DNA from: Lachnospiraceae bacterium
GTDB taxonomy: Bacteria > Bacillota > Clostridia > Lachnospirales > Lachnospiraceae
Assembly (NCBI GenBank): GCA_017450485.1
Contig: JAFSTN010000043.1
Location: forward strand, 1 to 62,277
Direction: 5' to 3'
Length of the DNA stretch: 62,277 nt
Position 1 is the first letter of the stretch. The number at the start of each line of letters is the position of its first letter. Shown here in pieces: positions 55,366 through 62,277 of the stretch. The notes beneath the pieces were generated by a model. The model made no database searches and was not told where the DNA came from. It worked only from the letters and a program-made list of their open reading frames with translations. The position numbers were made by a program, and so were the translations under genes.

Positions 55366-55394
55366 CCGGATCGTATCGGCATGGGAGATCAGCT

Positions 55395-55808
55395 ATGACG
55401 GAGACCGGACATATGGCTATGGATATACATGCTCCGCAGATCACGGAAGCAGCACACGAATGGGCCTATGCACTGTGCGAGTTTGCCGGTGAGGCGCGGG
55501 AGTATGCGGACACGTTCTGGGACAGGCTTACGCAGTCTGAGGGAGTATACGGTGAATATGTGAACTATATGCTCACCCAGGACTTTGCATGTACGTATTC
55601 GATAGACGGAGTGACCATCATTGATATCATGGTCTGGCAGATAGACCGGTTTAAGGCAGGAATGGATACGGTGAGACCCGAGCGTGATAATCCCGACAGG
55701 ATGCTACTCACTGCATTTGTGACCATGCTGGATATGGAAGAAAGACCGGAAGAGCTGCTCGATGCCTACAGGCGTGATACCGGTACGGACTATCCGGGCA
55801 AATTCTGA
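55395..55808 (+). CDS. Hypothetical protein, soluble and helical
   Basis: 137 residues, acidic, with no signal peptide or membrane helix. Helices such as ITEAAHEWAYALCEFAGEAREYADTFWDRL and DIMVWQIDRFKAGMDTV dominate, and the end is a short Tyr/Pro-containing tail. No family recognised. The ATG has GGAG 7 bases upstream, and it is probably co-transcribed with the CarD-like gene. Confidence 0.8.
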   Translation: MTETGHMAMDIHAPQITEAAHEWAYALCEFAGEAREYADTFWDRLTQSEGVYGEYVNYMLTQDFACTYSIDGVTIIDIMVWQIDRFKAGMDTVRPERDNPDRMLLTAFVTMLDMEERPEELLDAYRRDTGTDYPGKF

Positions 55809-55853
55809 TCATTAAGAACAGATAAATACATTACATAAACAGTGTATTATATG

Positions 55854-55920
55854 ACAAAAATCATTTCATAAAAGATTTTTGTCAAATATACTTGACATTA
55901 TTCTATGGAGACGTTATTAT
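55854..55920 (+). promoter_or_regulatory. Strong promoter with flanking inverted repeats
   Basis: A perfect TTGACA (55892-55897), 17 bp and TATTAT (55915-55920). Just upstream, GACAAAA (55854-55860) pairs with TTTTGTC (55877-55883). A second inverted repeat (GGAGACGT at 55907-55914 with ACGTCTCC at 55940-55947) spans the -10 and the start site. Both are candidate operator sites for the XRE regulator of this operon. Confidence 0.75.
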
Positions 55921-55966
55921 ATGCTCATGAAGGGCACAGACGTCTCCTTTTAGTTTGGAAGGAAAC

Positions 55967-56013
55967 GGATCCCGAATCTCAAACACCCTTGACGAAGGGG
56001 AGATGAAGGATCC
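55967..56013 (+). ncRNA. Structured 5' leader of the small membrane/HTH operon
   Basis: The transcript can fold as nested helices: GGATCC (55967-55972) with GGATCC (56008-56013), ATCTC with GAGAT, and CCCTT with AAGGG closing a GACG loop, with a 5-base bulge (AAACA) on one side. The element sits ~30 bases before the first gene. No known riboswitch class is matched. Confidence 0.5.
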
Positions 56014-56043
56014 TGAGTTGAAAAAAGAAAAGAGGAAAAGAAA

Positions 56044-56286
56044 ATGTGTGGAATCAACAGAATCAGTTTTGAAGAATTAAAGAAAGCTCCAGTAAGCATC
56101 AAAATGCTGTATGTCGTAATGGCATTCCTGGCCGTAACAGGTCTGGTACTTATCATGATCGATATCTTTGAGGTAGGACGTGACAACCTCACGATCGCAT
56201 TGGCGTGTATAGTAACGGCACAGATCATCAACATTTTCGGAGTCTGCAGATATGCCGGGAAGCTTCACCGCGGTGAAGACAGATAA
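56044..56286 (+). CDS. Small two-helix membrane protein
   Basis: 80 residues. Two membrane helices (about 20-42 and 49-68), with short charged ends. No family recognised. AAGAGG lies 9 bases upstream of the ATG. First gene of a three-gene unit with a YDERQ-type membrane protein and an XRE regulator; likely a small membrane partner whose expression the regulator controls. Confidence 0.8.
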   Translation: MCGINRISFEELKKAPVSIKMLYVVMAFLAVTGLVLIMIDIFEVGRDNLTIALACIVTAQIINIFGVCRYAGKLHRGEDR

Positions 56287-56314
56287 GGACAACAGATAAC
56301 AGGAGGATAAAAGA

Positions 56315-56857
56315 ATGGAAAGATCAATGGCAATGTCAATGGGTATGGCAACAGGACTTATGGTAGGACTAATACTGGTTATCGTACTGCTTAAGTTCGC
56401 CAATAAGGATAAGAAGGTTAAGACCGAATATGATGAGCGTCAGAAGGCGATCAAGAACAAAGGATATGTGTTCGGGTTCTACACGATGGTGGGTCTGCTG
56501 GCAATTGAGTCGATCATGTCGATGGCAGAAATATCAATTCCGATCCCCGGTTTTGCGGTCTTTTTTGCAGACATTATCGTCGGCATCACCGTTATGTGCG
56601 GATATGCTGTCTGGAACGGAGTTTACTGGGGGATGAACAATGATCCCAAGAGATACGCGATCGTTTTTTCCATCGCCATCATTTTAAATATCATACCCAT
56701 AGCATCCGGTATCATTTCCGGAAGTTTCAGTGTAAATGCAGATCCTATGGACTCACTTCCGCTGTATAACGTTCTCGTTCTGGCCATGTTTGCGGTCCTG
56801 CTTATGATCATGCTGATCAGATATATTGCTGACAGGATGAGCCGAGAGGAGGGGTGA
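56315..56857 (+). CDS. Membrane protein with YDERQ motif
   Basis: 180 residues. One N-terminal helix (about 9-27), then a cytoplasmic DKKVKTEYDERQKAIKNKGYVFGFYTM segment, then four more helices (about 57-80, 82-104, 113-136 and 145-167). The YDERQ motif before membrane helices is typical of small membrane families (DUF2178/DUF3796-like) found next to HTH regulators. AGGAGG precedes the ATG. Function unknown. Confidence 0.82.
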   Translation: MERSMAMSMGMATGLMVGLILVIVLLKFANKDKKVKTEYDERQKAIKNKGYVFGFYTMVGLLAIESIMSMAEISIPIPGFAVFFADIIVGITVMCGYAVWNGVYWGMNNDPKRYAIVFSIAIILNIIPIASGIISGSFSVNADPMDSLPLYNVLVLAMFAVLLMIMLIRYIADRMSREEG

Positions 56858-56861
56858 TATC

Positions 56862-57056
56862 ATGAAGAATCTGAAACTAAAAGCAGCCCGTGCGGGCAAG
56901 GACCTCTCCCAGGAGGATCTGGCGAAGATCTGCGGCGTGTCCAGACAGACCATGAGTGCGATCGAGAAAGGAGACTACAATCCGACCATCAATCTGTGCA
57001 TCTCGATATGCAAAGCACTGGATCTGACACTTAACGACCTGTTCTGGGAGGAATAA
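56862..57056 (+). CDS. XRE-family HTH regulator
   Basis: 64 residues, a single HTH: LKAARAGKDLSQEDLAKICGVSRQTMSAIEKGDYNPTINLCISICKALDLTLNDLFW. The YgzD/YvaO type often partners a membrane protein. GAGGGG lies upstream, only 4 bases after the previous stop, so it is coupled. It probably regulates this operon. Confidence 0.94.
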   Translation: MKNLKLKAARAGKDLSQEDLAKICGVSRQTMSAIEKGDYNPTINLCISICKALDLTLNDLFWEE

Positions 57057-57091
57057 TAACGACAGATCAGCGGGAAATAACGATCGATTAG

Positions 57092-57117
57092 CGGGGTGGT
57101 ATGTACCACCCCGTTTT
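57092..57117 (+). terminator. Terminator of the membrane/HTH operon
   Basis: A perfect palindromic stem of 10 bp (CGGGGTGGTA with TACCACCCCG) with a 2-base centre and TTTT. Confidence 0.9.
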
Positions 57118-57167
57118 ATGTATGGTAAAATTGTTGATAAACGTGGTCAATAATGAGGGGAGATATG

Positions 57168-58559
57168 ATGGGACAGAATATTTTAGCAGCATTCATGGTT
57201 CCTCATCCGCCGCTCATCGTTCCTGAAGTAGGACGCGGCGGAGAGAAAGAGATAGAGCTTACCACGAGATCATATGAGAGTGTGGCCGATGAGATCGCTC
57301 GCCTTGATCCCGAGACGATCATCATATCCAGTCCGCATGCGACCATGTATGCGGACTACTTCCATATTTCTCCGGGGCGCGGAGCCAGGGGATCGTTTGC
57401 CGGCTTCAGGGCGCCGCAGGTTAAGTTTGATGAGGAATACGATACGGGGCTTGTTGAAAAGATCGGAGACCTCTCATATAAGTACTCTTTTCCGACGGGT
57501 ACCATGGGAGAACGTGACAGAGAACTCGATCACGGGACGATGGTCCCGCTGTATTTCATCAGACGTGTGCTCCCGTCATGTAAGATAGTGCGTGTAGGTC
57601 TTTCGGGACTTCCGCTGACCGATCACTACAGGCTCGGTCAGATCATAAAAGAGGCCGTGGAGGATACAGGACGTCGTGCGGTATATGTGGCGAGCGGAGA
57701 CATGTCGCATAAGCTTCAGGAATACGGACCGTACGGATTTGCTCCCGAGGGACCTCAATATGATGAGCGCATCATGGATGTATGCGGACGTGGTGCATTT
57801 GATGAGCTCTTTGACTTCGATGACACGTTCTGTGAGCGTGCCGCCGAGTGCGGTCACAGATCCTTCGTGATCATGGCCGGGGCTCTGGACGGTTGTGCGG
57901 TACGCGTGCATAAGTACTCACATCAGGACGTGACCGGAGTCGGCTACGGGATATGTTCCTTTTATCCCGAGGGTGAGGATGACGGCAGGAGATTCCTTGA
58001 TATCAGGTTAGACAGGATGGAACGTGAACTGACTGAGAAAAAGAATAATTCGGATGCATATGTGCGACTGGCACGCAAAACGATCGAAAGCTATATATCG
58101 GAAGGCCGTATCATAGATGTGCCGTCGGATCTTCCGGGTGAAATGACGGACAGACAGGCCGGAGCTTTTGTCTCCATACATAAGCACGGAGCTCTCAGAG
58201 GCTGTATAGGTACCATCATGGCAACGACAGACAGCGTTGCGCAGGAAATCATCAATAATGCGATCAGCGCTTCGACGAAGGACCCGAGATTCGAACCGAT
58301 CACAAAAGATGAGCTCAAGTGGCTGGATATCAACGTGGATATACTGGGTGATCCCGAGGATATCGATTCACCCGATGAGCTGGATGTTAAGCGTTATGGT
58401 GTGATCGTAACCTCCGGCTATAAGAGAGGCCTTCTGCTGCCCGATCTGGACGGAGTTGATTCCGTGGAACAGCAGATCGATATCGCGAGACGCAAGGGCG
58501 GTATCGGCGAGCATGAGAGGTATAAGCTGCAGAGATTTGAAGTCATACGGCACTACTGA
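57168..58559 (+). CDS. AmmeMemoRadiSam fusion: Memo-like and AMMECR1 domains
   Basis: 463 residues. Residues ~5-265 form the Memo-like domain, related to class III extradiol dioxygenases (FMVPHPPLIVPEVG, SSPHATMYADYF, VASGDMSHKL, GHRSFVIMAGALDG). Residues ~285-460 form the AMMECR1 domain (GAFVSIHKHGALRGCIGTIMAT, DPRFEPITKDELKWLDINVDIL). Such A and B proteins occur with a radical SAM partner, which follows here, completing the three-part AmmeMemoRadiSam system in two genes. In mammals the system's homologs are linked to disease; the bacterial reaction is not established. ATG 57168 is 6 bases after GAGGGG. Confidence 0.92.
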   Translation: MGQNILAAFMVPHPPLIVPEVGRGGEKEIELTTRSYESVADEIARLDPETIIISSPHATMYADYFHISPGRGARGSFAGFRAPQVKFDEEYDTGLVEKIGDLSYKYSFPTGTMGERDRELDHGTMVPLYFIRRVLPSCKIVRVGLSGLPLTDHYRLGQIIKEAVEDTGRRAVYVASGDMSHKLQEYGPYGFAPEGPQYDERIMDVCGRGAFDELFDFDDTFCERAAECGHRSFVIMAGALDGCAVRVHKYSHQDVTGVGYGICSFYPEGEDDGRRFLDIRLDRMERELTEKKNNSDAYVRLARKTIESYISEGRIIDVPSDLPGEMTDRQAGAFVSIHKHGALRGCIGTIMATTDSVAQEIINNAISASTKDPRFEPITKDELKWLDINVDILGDPEDIDSPDELDVKRYGVIVTSGYKRGLLLPDLDGVDSVEQQIDIARRKGGIGEHERYKLQRFEVIRHY

Positions 58560-58582
58560 TCAGTGGCGGCCGTGAGAGTGGT

Positions 58583-59449
58583 GTGGCAGTGGCGAGATGT
58601 GAGGTCTGTTTCAGACATTGTGACATATCCGAAGGTCAGAGAGGATTCTGCGGGGGACGTATCTGTGCAGGAGGAGCAGTGCGTGCGTCAAACTACGGAC
58701 GCATCACAGGCCTGGCGCTCGATCCGATCGAAAAGAAACCTTTGAACAGATTTCATCCGGGCAGCATGATTCTGTCCGTGGGCTCATACGGTTGTAACCT
58801 GCGCTGTCCCTTCTGTCAGAACAGCGATATATCATGGGATGAGCATGTACTTGATTGGGAGACGGAAGCGCGCCGTATATCCCCCGAAGAACTGTGCGGA
58901 CTTGCTGCGGAATATAAGCCGCACGGTAATATCGGAGTGGCATATACATATAATGAGCCGCTGATCGGATATGAAAATGTGCGGGATACCGCGAAGCTGG
59001 TGCATGAAGCCGGCATGATGAATGTGATCGTTACGAACGGATGCGCAGGACTGAATGTCCTGTGGGAGATCATACCGTATATCGATGCGATGAATATAGA
59101 TTTAAAGGGTTTCACCGACAGCTTCTATAATGACATGCTGTGCGGTAACAGAACCATGGTCATGGATTTTATATCTGAAGCCGTGAAGCACTGCCATGTG
59201 GAGCTCACCACGCTTATCATCCCCGGAGAGAATGACAGCGAAGATGAGATGCGTGAGATCGTTTCATGGATCGCAGGCCTGACCGATGCTGACGGAAATG
59301 CGATCGGTAAGGGCATACCGCTTCATATCTCAAGATTTTTCCCGAGATTCCATATGACCGACCGCGGTCCGACAGATATCGGACTTATATATCATCTGGC
59401 CGACGTAGCCCGTGAGAAACTTGAGTACGTTTATACAGGGAACTGTTGA
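58583..59449 (+). CDS. amrS: AmmeMemoRadiSam system radical SAM enzyme
   Basis: 288 residues. An N-terminal cysteine cluster (CEVCFRHCDISEGQRGFCGGR), then the radical SAM motif GCNLRCPFCQN near 70-80, binding a [4Fe-4S] cluster and SAM. AYTYNEPLIGYENV and NIDLKGFTDSFY are conserved in the AmrS/pyruvate-formate-lyase-activase-like group. It should generate a 5'-deoxyadenosyl radical to modify a substrate with the Memo/AMMECR1 protein encoded 24 bases upstream. The GTG start is inferred from the conserved N-terminus; the ribosome binding site is weak. Confidence 0.93.
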   Translation: MAVARCEVCFRHCDISEGQRGFCGGRICAGGAVRASNYGRITGLALDPIEKKPLNRFHPGSMILSVGSYGCNLRCPFCQNSDISWDEHVLDWETEARRISPEELCGLAAEYKPHGNIGVAYTYNEPLIGYENVRDTAKLVHEAGMMNVIVTNGCAGLNVLWEIIPYIDAMNIDLKGFTDSFYNDMLCGNRTMVMDFISEAVKHCHVELTTLIIPGENDSEDEMREIVSWIAGLTDADGNAIGKGIPLHISRFFPRFHMTDRGPTDIGLIYHLADVAREKLEYVYTGNC

Positions 59450-59452
59450 TAC

Positions 59453-59544
59453 GACACCGGCGATAATGTCTGCCGCAGCGAGTACTGTCGAGTTTTGCTT
59501 GCGAAACTGTAGTCGCAGCAAGGTAGATCATTATCGATGGTGTC
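59453..59544 (+). ncRNA. Long imperfect foldback element before dtd
   Basis: Almost the entire 116-bp gap between the radical SAM gene and dtd folds back on itself: GACACC with GGTGTC and CGATAATG with CATTATCG (14 bp with a 2x2 internal loop), then CTGCC with GGTAG, GCGA with TCGC, and inner pairs to a loop near 59495. No T-run follows. It may be an RNA element, a short palindromic repeat element or a processing site. Confidence 0.5.
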
Positions 59545-59565
59545 ATAGAGGATCGGAGATAAAAG

Positions 59566-60006
59566 ATGCGTGCGGTAGTAACGAGAGTAAAGGAAGCATC
59601 CGTCACGATAGACGGGCAGACAAAAGGGAGCATAGGAGCGGGATTTCTGGTCCTGCTCGGAGTACATAAGGACGACACAGAGGAGATCGCGAGATGGGTT
59701 GCCGACCGCATCTGTGGCCTGAGAGTATTTGAGGATGATGAGGGGCGCATGAATGTGAATCCCACGGATGCGGGAGCCGAGATCCTCATCGTCAGCCAGT
59801 TTACGCTGTATGCGGATGTCTCATCTAGACGGCCCGGTTTCACCGATGCGGCACGTCCGGATAAAGCCATTCCTCTGTATGAGCTGGTGATAAAAGAATG
59901 TGCGGCACGCGGCTTCAAGGTCGAGACCGGAGAGTTCGGCGCGGATATGCAGGTCGCATCCGTTAATGACGGCCCTGTCACTATAATCGTAGAGAAAAAC
60001 GCGTAA
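59566..60006 (+). CDS. dtd: D-aminoacyl-tRNA deacylase
   Basis: 146 residues, full family length. Removes D-amino acids from mischarged tRNA. MRAVVTRVKEASVTIDG is the N-terminal strand, VSQFTLYADVSSRRPGF the SQxTL catalytic motif, and VNDGPVTI the second motif (an NxPxT variant). Cytoplasmic. GGAG lies 7 bases before the ATG. It follows the foldback element and precedes the GH10 fusion by 18 bases. Confidence 0.96.
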   Translation: MRAVVTRVKEASVTIDGQTKGSIGAGFLVLLGVHKDDTEEIARWVADRICGLRVFEDDEGRMNVNPTDAGAEILIVSQFTLYADVSSRRPGFTDAARPDKAIPLYELVIKECAARGFKVETGEFGADMQVASVNDGPVTIIVEKNA

Positions 60007-60024
60007 GGACGCAGGAGGTAACGA

Positions 60025-62091
60025 ATGAACTTAAAGACTGCTTATGAACCGTATTTTAAGATCGGAGCGGCAATATCACGGAAAAACCTGAATACTCCGG
60101 CACATATGAAACTCCTGTGTGCGCAGTATAACAGCTTTACCTGTGAGAACAGCATGAAGCCGATGTATTTCCTGGACAGGGATGAGTGTAAGGCGGATCC
60201 GGACAGGTATGATCTGGCTCCGGCGCTTAACTTCGATCATGCCAGACCGTATCTGGACTTTGCTCAGTCACACGGTATATCCATGAGGGGGCATACTCTT
60301 GTTTGGCATAATCAGACTCCCAGATGGTTCTTCTGTCAGCATTACAACGAGAACTATCCTTTTGCAGACAGGGAGACCATGCTGGCGAGACTTGAGAGCT
60401 ATATACGCGGCATACTCAATTTTGTGCAGAGTGATTATCCCGGTGTCATATATGCATGGGATGTGGTCAATGAGATCGCAGACGACGGCGGGTTCAGACA
60501 TTCACTGTGGACTAGGACCGTCGGAGAGGATTTCTTTATCAGGGCATTTGAATATGCCCGTAAGTATGCGGATCCCGATGTGGCGCTTTTTTATAATGAT
60601 TATGAGACTTCGCAGGAGTGGAAGTGTGACTTCATCATTGAGCATGTGCTGAAGCCTATGATGGATCTCGGAATCGTAGACGGTATGGGACTCCAGTCGC
60701 ATTTGCTGATGGATCATCCGCAGCTTGATGCATATCGCACTGCATTGGAGAAGTACGGAGCGCTGGGATTACAGATACATGTAACCGAACTGGATATGCA
60801 CAACGCCGATCCTTCGGAAGAGTCCATGCATGATCTGGCACTCAGGTATCAGGAGTTTTTCCGTATATATCTGGAGGCAAAGAAGTCCGGAAAGGCGGAC
60901 ATCACGTCAGTAACATTCTGGAACCTGCTCGATGAGGACAGCTGGCTTACGGGATTCAGGAGAGAGACGAGTCATCCCCTGTTATTCAGTGGCAGATGTG
61001 AGGCAAAAGAAGCTTATTATGCCGTCCTTGAAGCAGCAGTCGCTAAGGATGACATCGATAAATGGGAGCCGGATTATCCCGATGCCGAGTATGAAGTAAA
61101 AGGCATGCCTGTACCCGAGATGCGTATATTCCGTGAGAACATTTGGAAGGACGGAGAGTATACATATGAGGCGGCATACGGCTTTACACCGAATGTGTTT
61201 GCCTATATCCACAATGATGACGAGAAACGTGACTGCATGCTGGTGGTACCCGGCGGCGGATACTGCATGGTAGTGTCGCATGAGGGTGAACTGCCCGCAA
61301 AGGAATTCTACGACCGCGGGATGAACGTGTTCGTCTTAAGTTATACCACGGATATCACTATGTCGGTTCCGCTTAAGGATCAGCCGCTTAAGGATATATC
61401 CAGAGCTGTCAGGTTCATCAGGCATAATGCCGAGGAATATAACGTCGACGGCAGGAAACTATTCATCATCGGATTTTCCGCAGGCGGACATGTGTGTGCA
61501 AGCCTGACGGTTCATTTTGATGATGTGAAAGATCCCGATCCGGAGCTTGATAAGATATCCAACAGACCGGACGGAGCCATTCTTTCATATCCGGTCATCA
61601 CATCGGGAGAGTATACTCATGTCGATTCGATCAGAGCGTTGCTCGGGCCCGATCCGACAGATGAGGAGCTTGAGTACTACTCACTGGAGAAGCAGGTTCC
61701 CGATAATGCACCGCCGTGTTTCATATGGCAGACTGAGGTCGACGAACTCGTACCGGTCGAGAACAGCTATCTCTTTGCGATGGCGCTCAGGGAGAAGAAG
61801 ATCCCCTTCGCACACTATGTATTTCCGGCCGGACATCACGGATTGTCGATAGCAAACAAAGAGTATTTCAGAGGCTGGTCCGGCGGCGAGTATACCATGG
61901 AGCAGGTCATGAGGGCCGCGAATGCCGTGAAGGACGGAAAAGGAGTGAATGTATCGGAGGAGCGCAGACAGGAACTCATAAAGCAGTTCTTCAGCGGAGA
62001 AGAGTTCGAACCCTCCGGCCTGGATATGAGCCTGAAAGAAGATGTGGGCCTTCTGCCTGATCTCATTTGGGCCTGGCTGAAACGGCTGTAA
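60025..62091 (+). CDS. Cytoplasmic GH10 endoxylanase fused to an alpha/beta-hydrolase esterase
   Basis: 688 residues, no signal peptide. Residues 1-345 form a GH10 barrel: HTLVWHNQTPRWFF, the acid/base glutamate in WDVVNE near 150 and the nucleophile in HVTELDMH near 255. Residues ~365-640 form an alpha/beta hydrolase: oxyanion loop VPGGGY, nucleophile GFSAGG near 482-487, Asp in WQTEVDELVP and His in AGHHG near 602, as in acetyl esterases. The enzyme should cut and deacetylate xylo-oligosaccharides that have been imported. AGGAGG lies 7 bases before the ATG. A C-terminal extension of ~50 residues follows the esterase domain. Confidence 0.93.
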   Translation: MNLKTAYEPYFKIGAAISRKNLNTPAHMKLLCAQYNSFTCENSMKPMYFLDRDECKADPDRYDLAPALNFDHARPYLDFAQSHGISMRGHTLVWHNQTPRWFFCQHYNENYPFADRETMLARLESYIRGILNFVQSDYPGVIYAWDVVNEIADDGGFRHSLWTRTVGEDFFIRAFEYARKYADPDVALFYNDYETSQEWKCDFIIEHVLKPMMDLGIVDGMGLQSHLLMDHPQLDAYRTALEKYGALGLQIHVTELDMHNADPSEESMHDLALRYQEFFRIYLEAKKSGKADITSVTFWNLLDEDSWLTGFRRETSHPLLFSGRCEAKEAYYAVLEAAVAKDDIDKWEPDYPDAEYEVKGMPVPEMRIFRENIWKDGEYTYEAAYGFTPNVFAYIHNDDEKRDCMLVVPGGGYCMVVSHEGELPAKEFYDRGMNVFVLSYTTDITMSVPLKDQPLKDISRAVRFIRHNAEEYNVDGRKLFIIGFSAGGHVCASLTVHFDDVKDPDPELDKISNRPDGAILSYPVITSGEYTHVDSIRALLGPDPTDEELEYYSLEKQVPDNAPPCFIWQTEVDELVPVENSYLFAMALREKKIPFAHYVFPAGHHGLSIANKEYFRGWSGGEYTMEQVMRAANAVKDGKGVNVSEERRQELIKQFFSGEEFEPSGLDMSLKEDVGLLPDLIWAWLKRL

Positions 62092-62125
62092 AGCTAGCGT
62101 AAAAGTTCCCTCGGAAATTTTAGAC

Positions 62126-62145
62126 AATTAAATCGGAATTTAATT
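62126..62145. promoter_or_regulatory. AT-rich palindrome
   Basis: A perfect inverted repeat, AATTAAAT, 4 bases (CGGA), ATTTAATT. Its role is unknown; it lies 34 bases after the GH10 stop and could be an operator or a weak terminator. Confidence 0.35.
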
Positions 62146-62188
62146 GACCGGATTTCCTGAATCCCTTATTTTTCCAGGCTTAGAAGAT

Positions 62189-62260
62189 GTTTCCCTTATA
62201 AGATCATGACTGTTTTCCCTTGTTTTTGCCCTTATCGGCATTTATAAGGGAAACTTTTTT
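62189..62260 (+). terminator. Terminator or attenuator with alternative hairpins
   Basis: GTTTCCCTTATAA (62189-62201) can pair over 13 bp with TTATAAGGGAAAC (62242-62254). Alternatively CCCTTAT (62229-62235) can pair with ATAAGGG (62244-62250). Both end next to a T6 run at 62255-62260. The two folds exclude each other. Confidence 0.6.
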
Positions 62261-62277
62261 ATCCGGTCATCTTATCA

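Overview
This 62 kb window looks like chromosomal DNA of an anaerobic, fibre-degrading Firmicute, most likely a gut or rumen Lachnospiraceae (Butyrivibrio-like). That is an inference from the gene set: a cytoplasmic GH10 xylanase fused to an esterase, a GH127 arabinofuranosidase, mini-RNase III, a SigH-type sigma factor, a YtrA-type GntR/ABC operon, a CIRCE-controlled groESL operon and strong purine-rich Shine-Dalgarno sites. No phage, insertion sequence, CRISPR array or rRNA was seen. Genes are dense and often overlap by 1-30 bases, so operons are easy to read.

Layout. 0-2.6 kb: a YbjN-like fragment and a CbxX/SpoVK-type AAA+ protein, then tRNA-Gly. 2.9-9.3 kb: a DHH phosphoesterase, a YtrA-like regulator with its palindromic operator and ABC exporter, and a membrane GGDEF-EAL protein. 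9.4-16.8 kb: a polar amino-acid ABC importer, a cytidylate-kinase-like protein, mnmA, and a CHASE2 adenylate-cyclase-like protein with a FecR partner. 16.9-28.8 kb: a six-gene overlapping operon (MMPL exporter, giant GLUG surface protein, LPG-synthase-C protein, EamA-Cache-HAMP-SpoIIE phosphatase, small orphan, PlsC-like acyltransferase). This is the best candidate here for an undescribed system, probably acting on envelope lipids. 28.8-37.0 kb: a HAD phosphatase and ABC-F ATPase on the minus strand, a DUF3592 protein, GDPD, tRNA-Thr and a Gld-type ABC exporter. 37.1-43.8 kb: a DUF5674 pair, then GH127-ispF-cysE-cysS-mrnC-rlmB. 43.9-47.8 kb: an AraC regulator divergent from a Gfo/Idh/MocA oxidoreductase and a TIM-barrel isomerase, then an XRE/DUF2975 pair. 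47.9-57.1 kb: sigH, xth, a NYN-LOTUS protein, a degenerate GGDEF protein, glmM, groESL, a CarD-like protein and a small membrane/HTH module. 57.2-62.1 kb: an AmmeMemoRadiSam pair, dtd and the GH10-esterase fusion.

How they fit. The window is mostly housekeeping (tRNA modification and proofreading, cysteine and isoprenoid synthesis, chaperones, peptidoglycan precursor) mixed with signalling modules (c-di-GMP, cyclic nucleotide, PP2C phosphatase) and hemicellulose use. Non-coding features of note are two genes with apparently leaderless promoters of identical layout (sigH and the CarD-like gene), a 92-nt foldback ahead of dtd, a structured leader ahead of the 56.0 kb membrane operon, and competing hairpins at the right edge.
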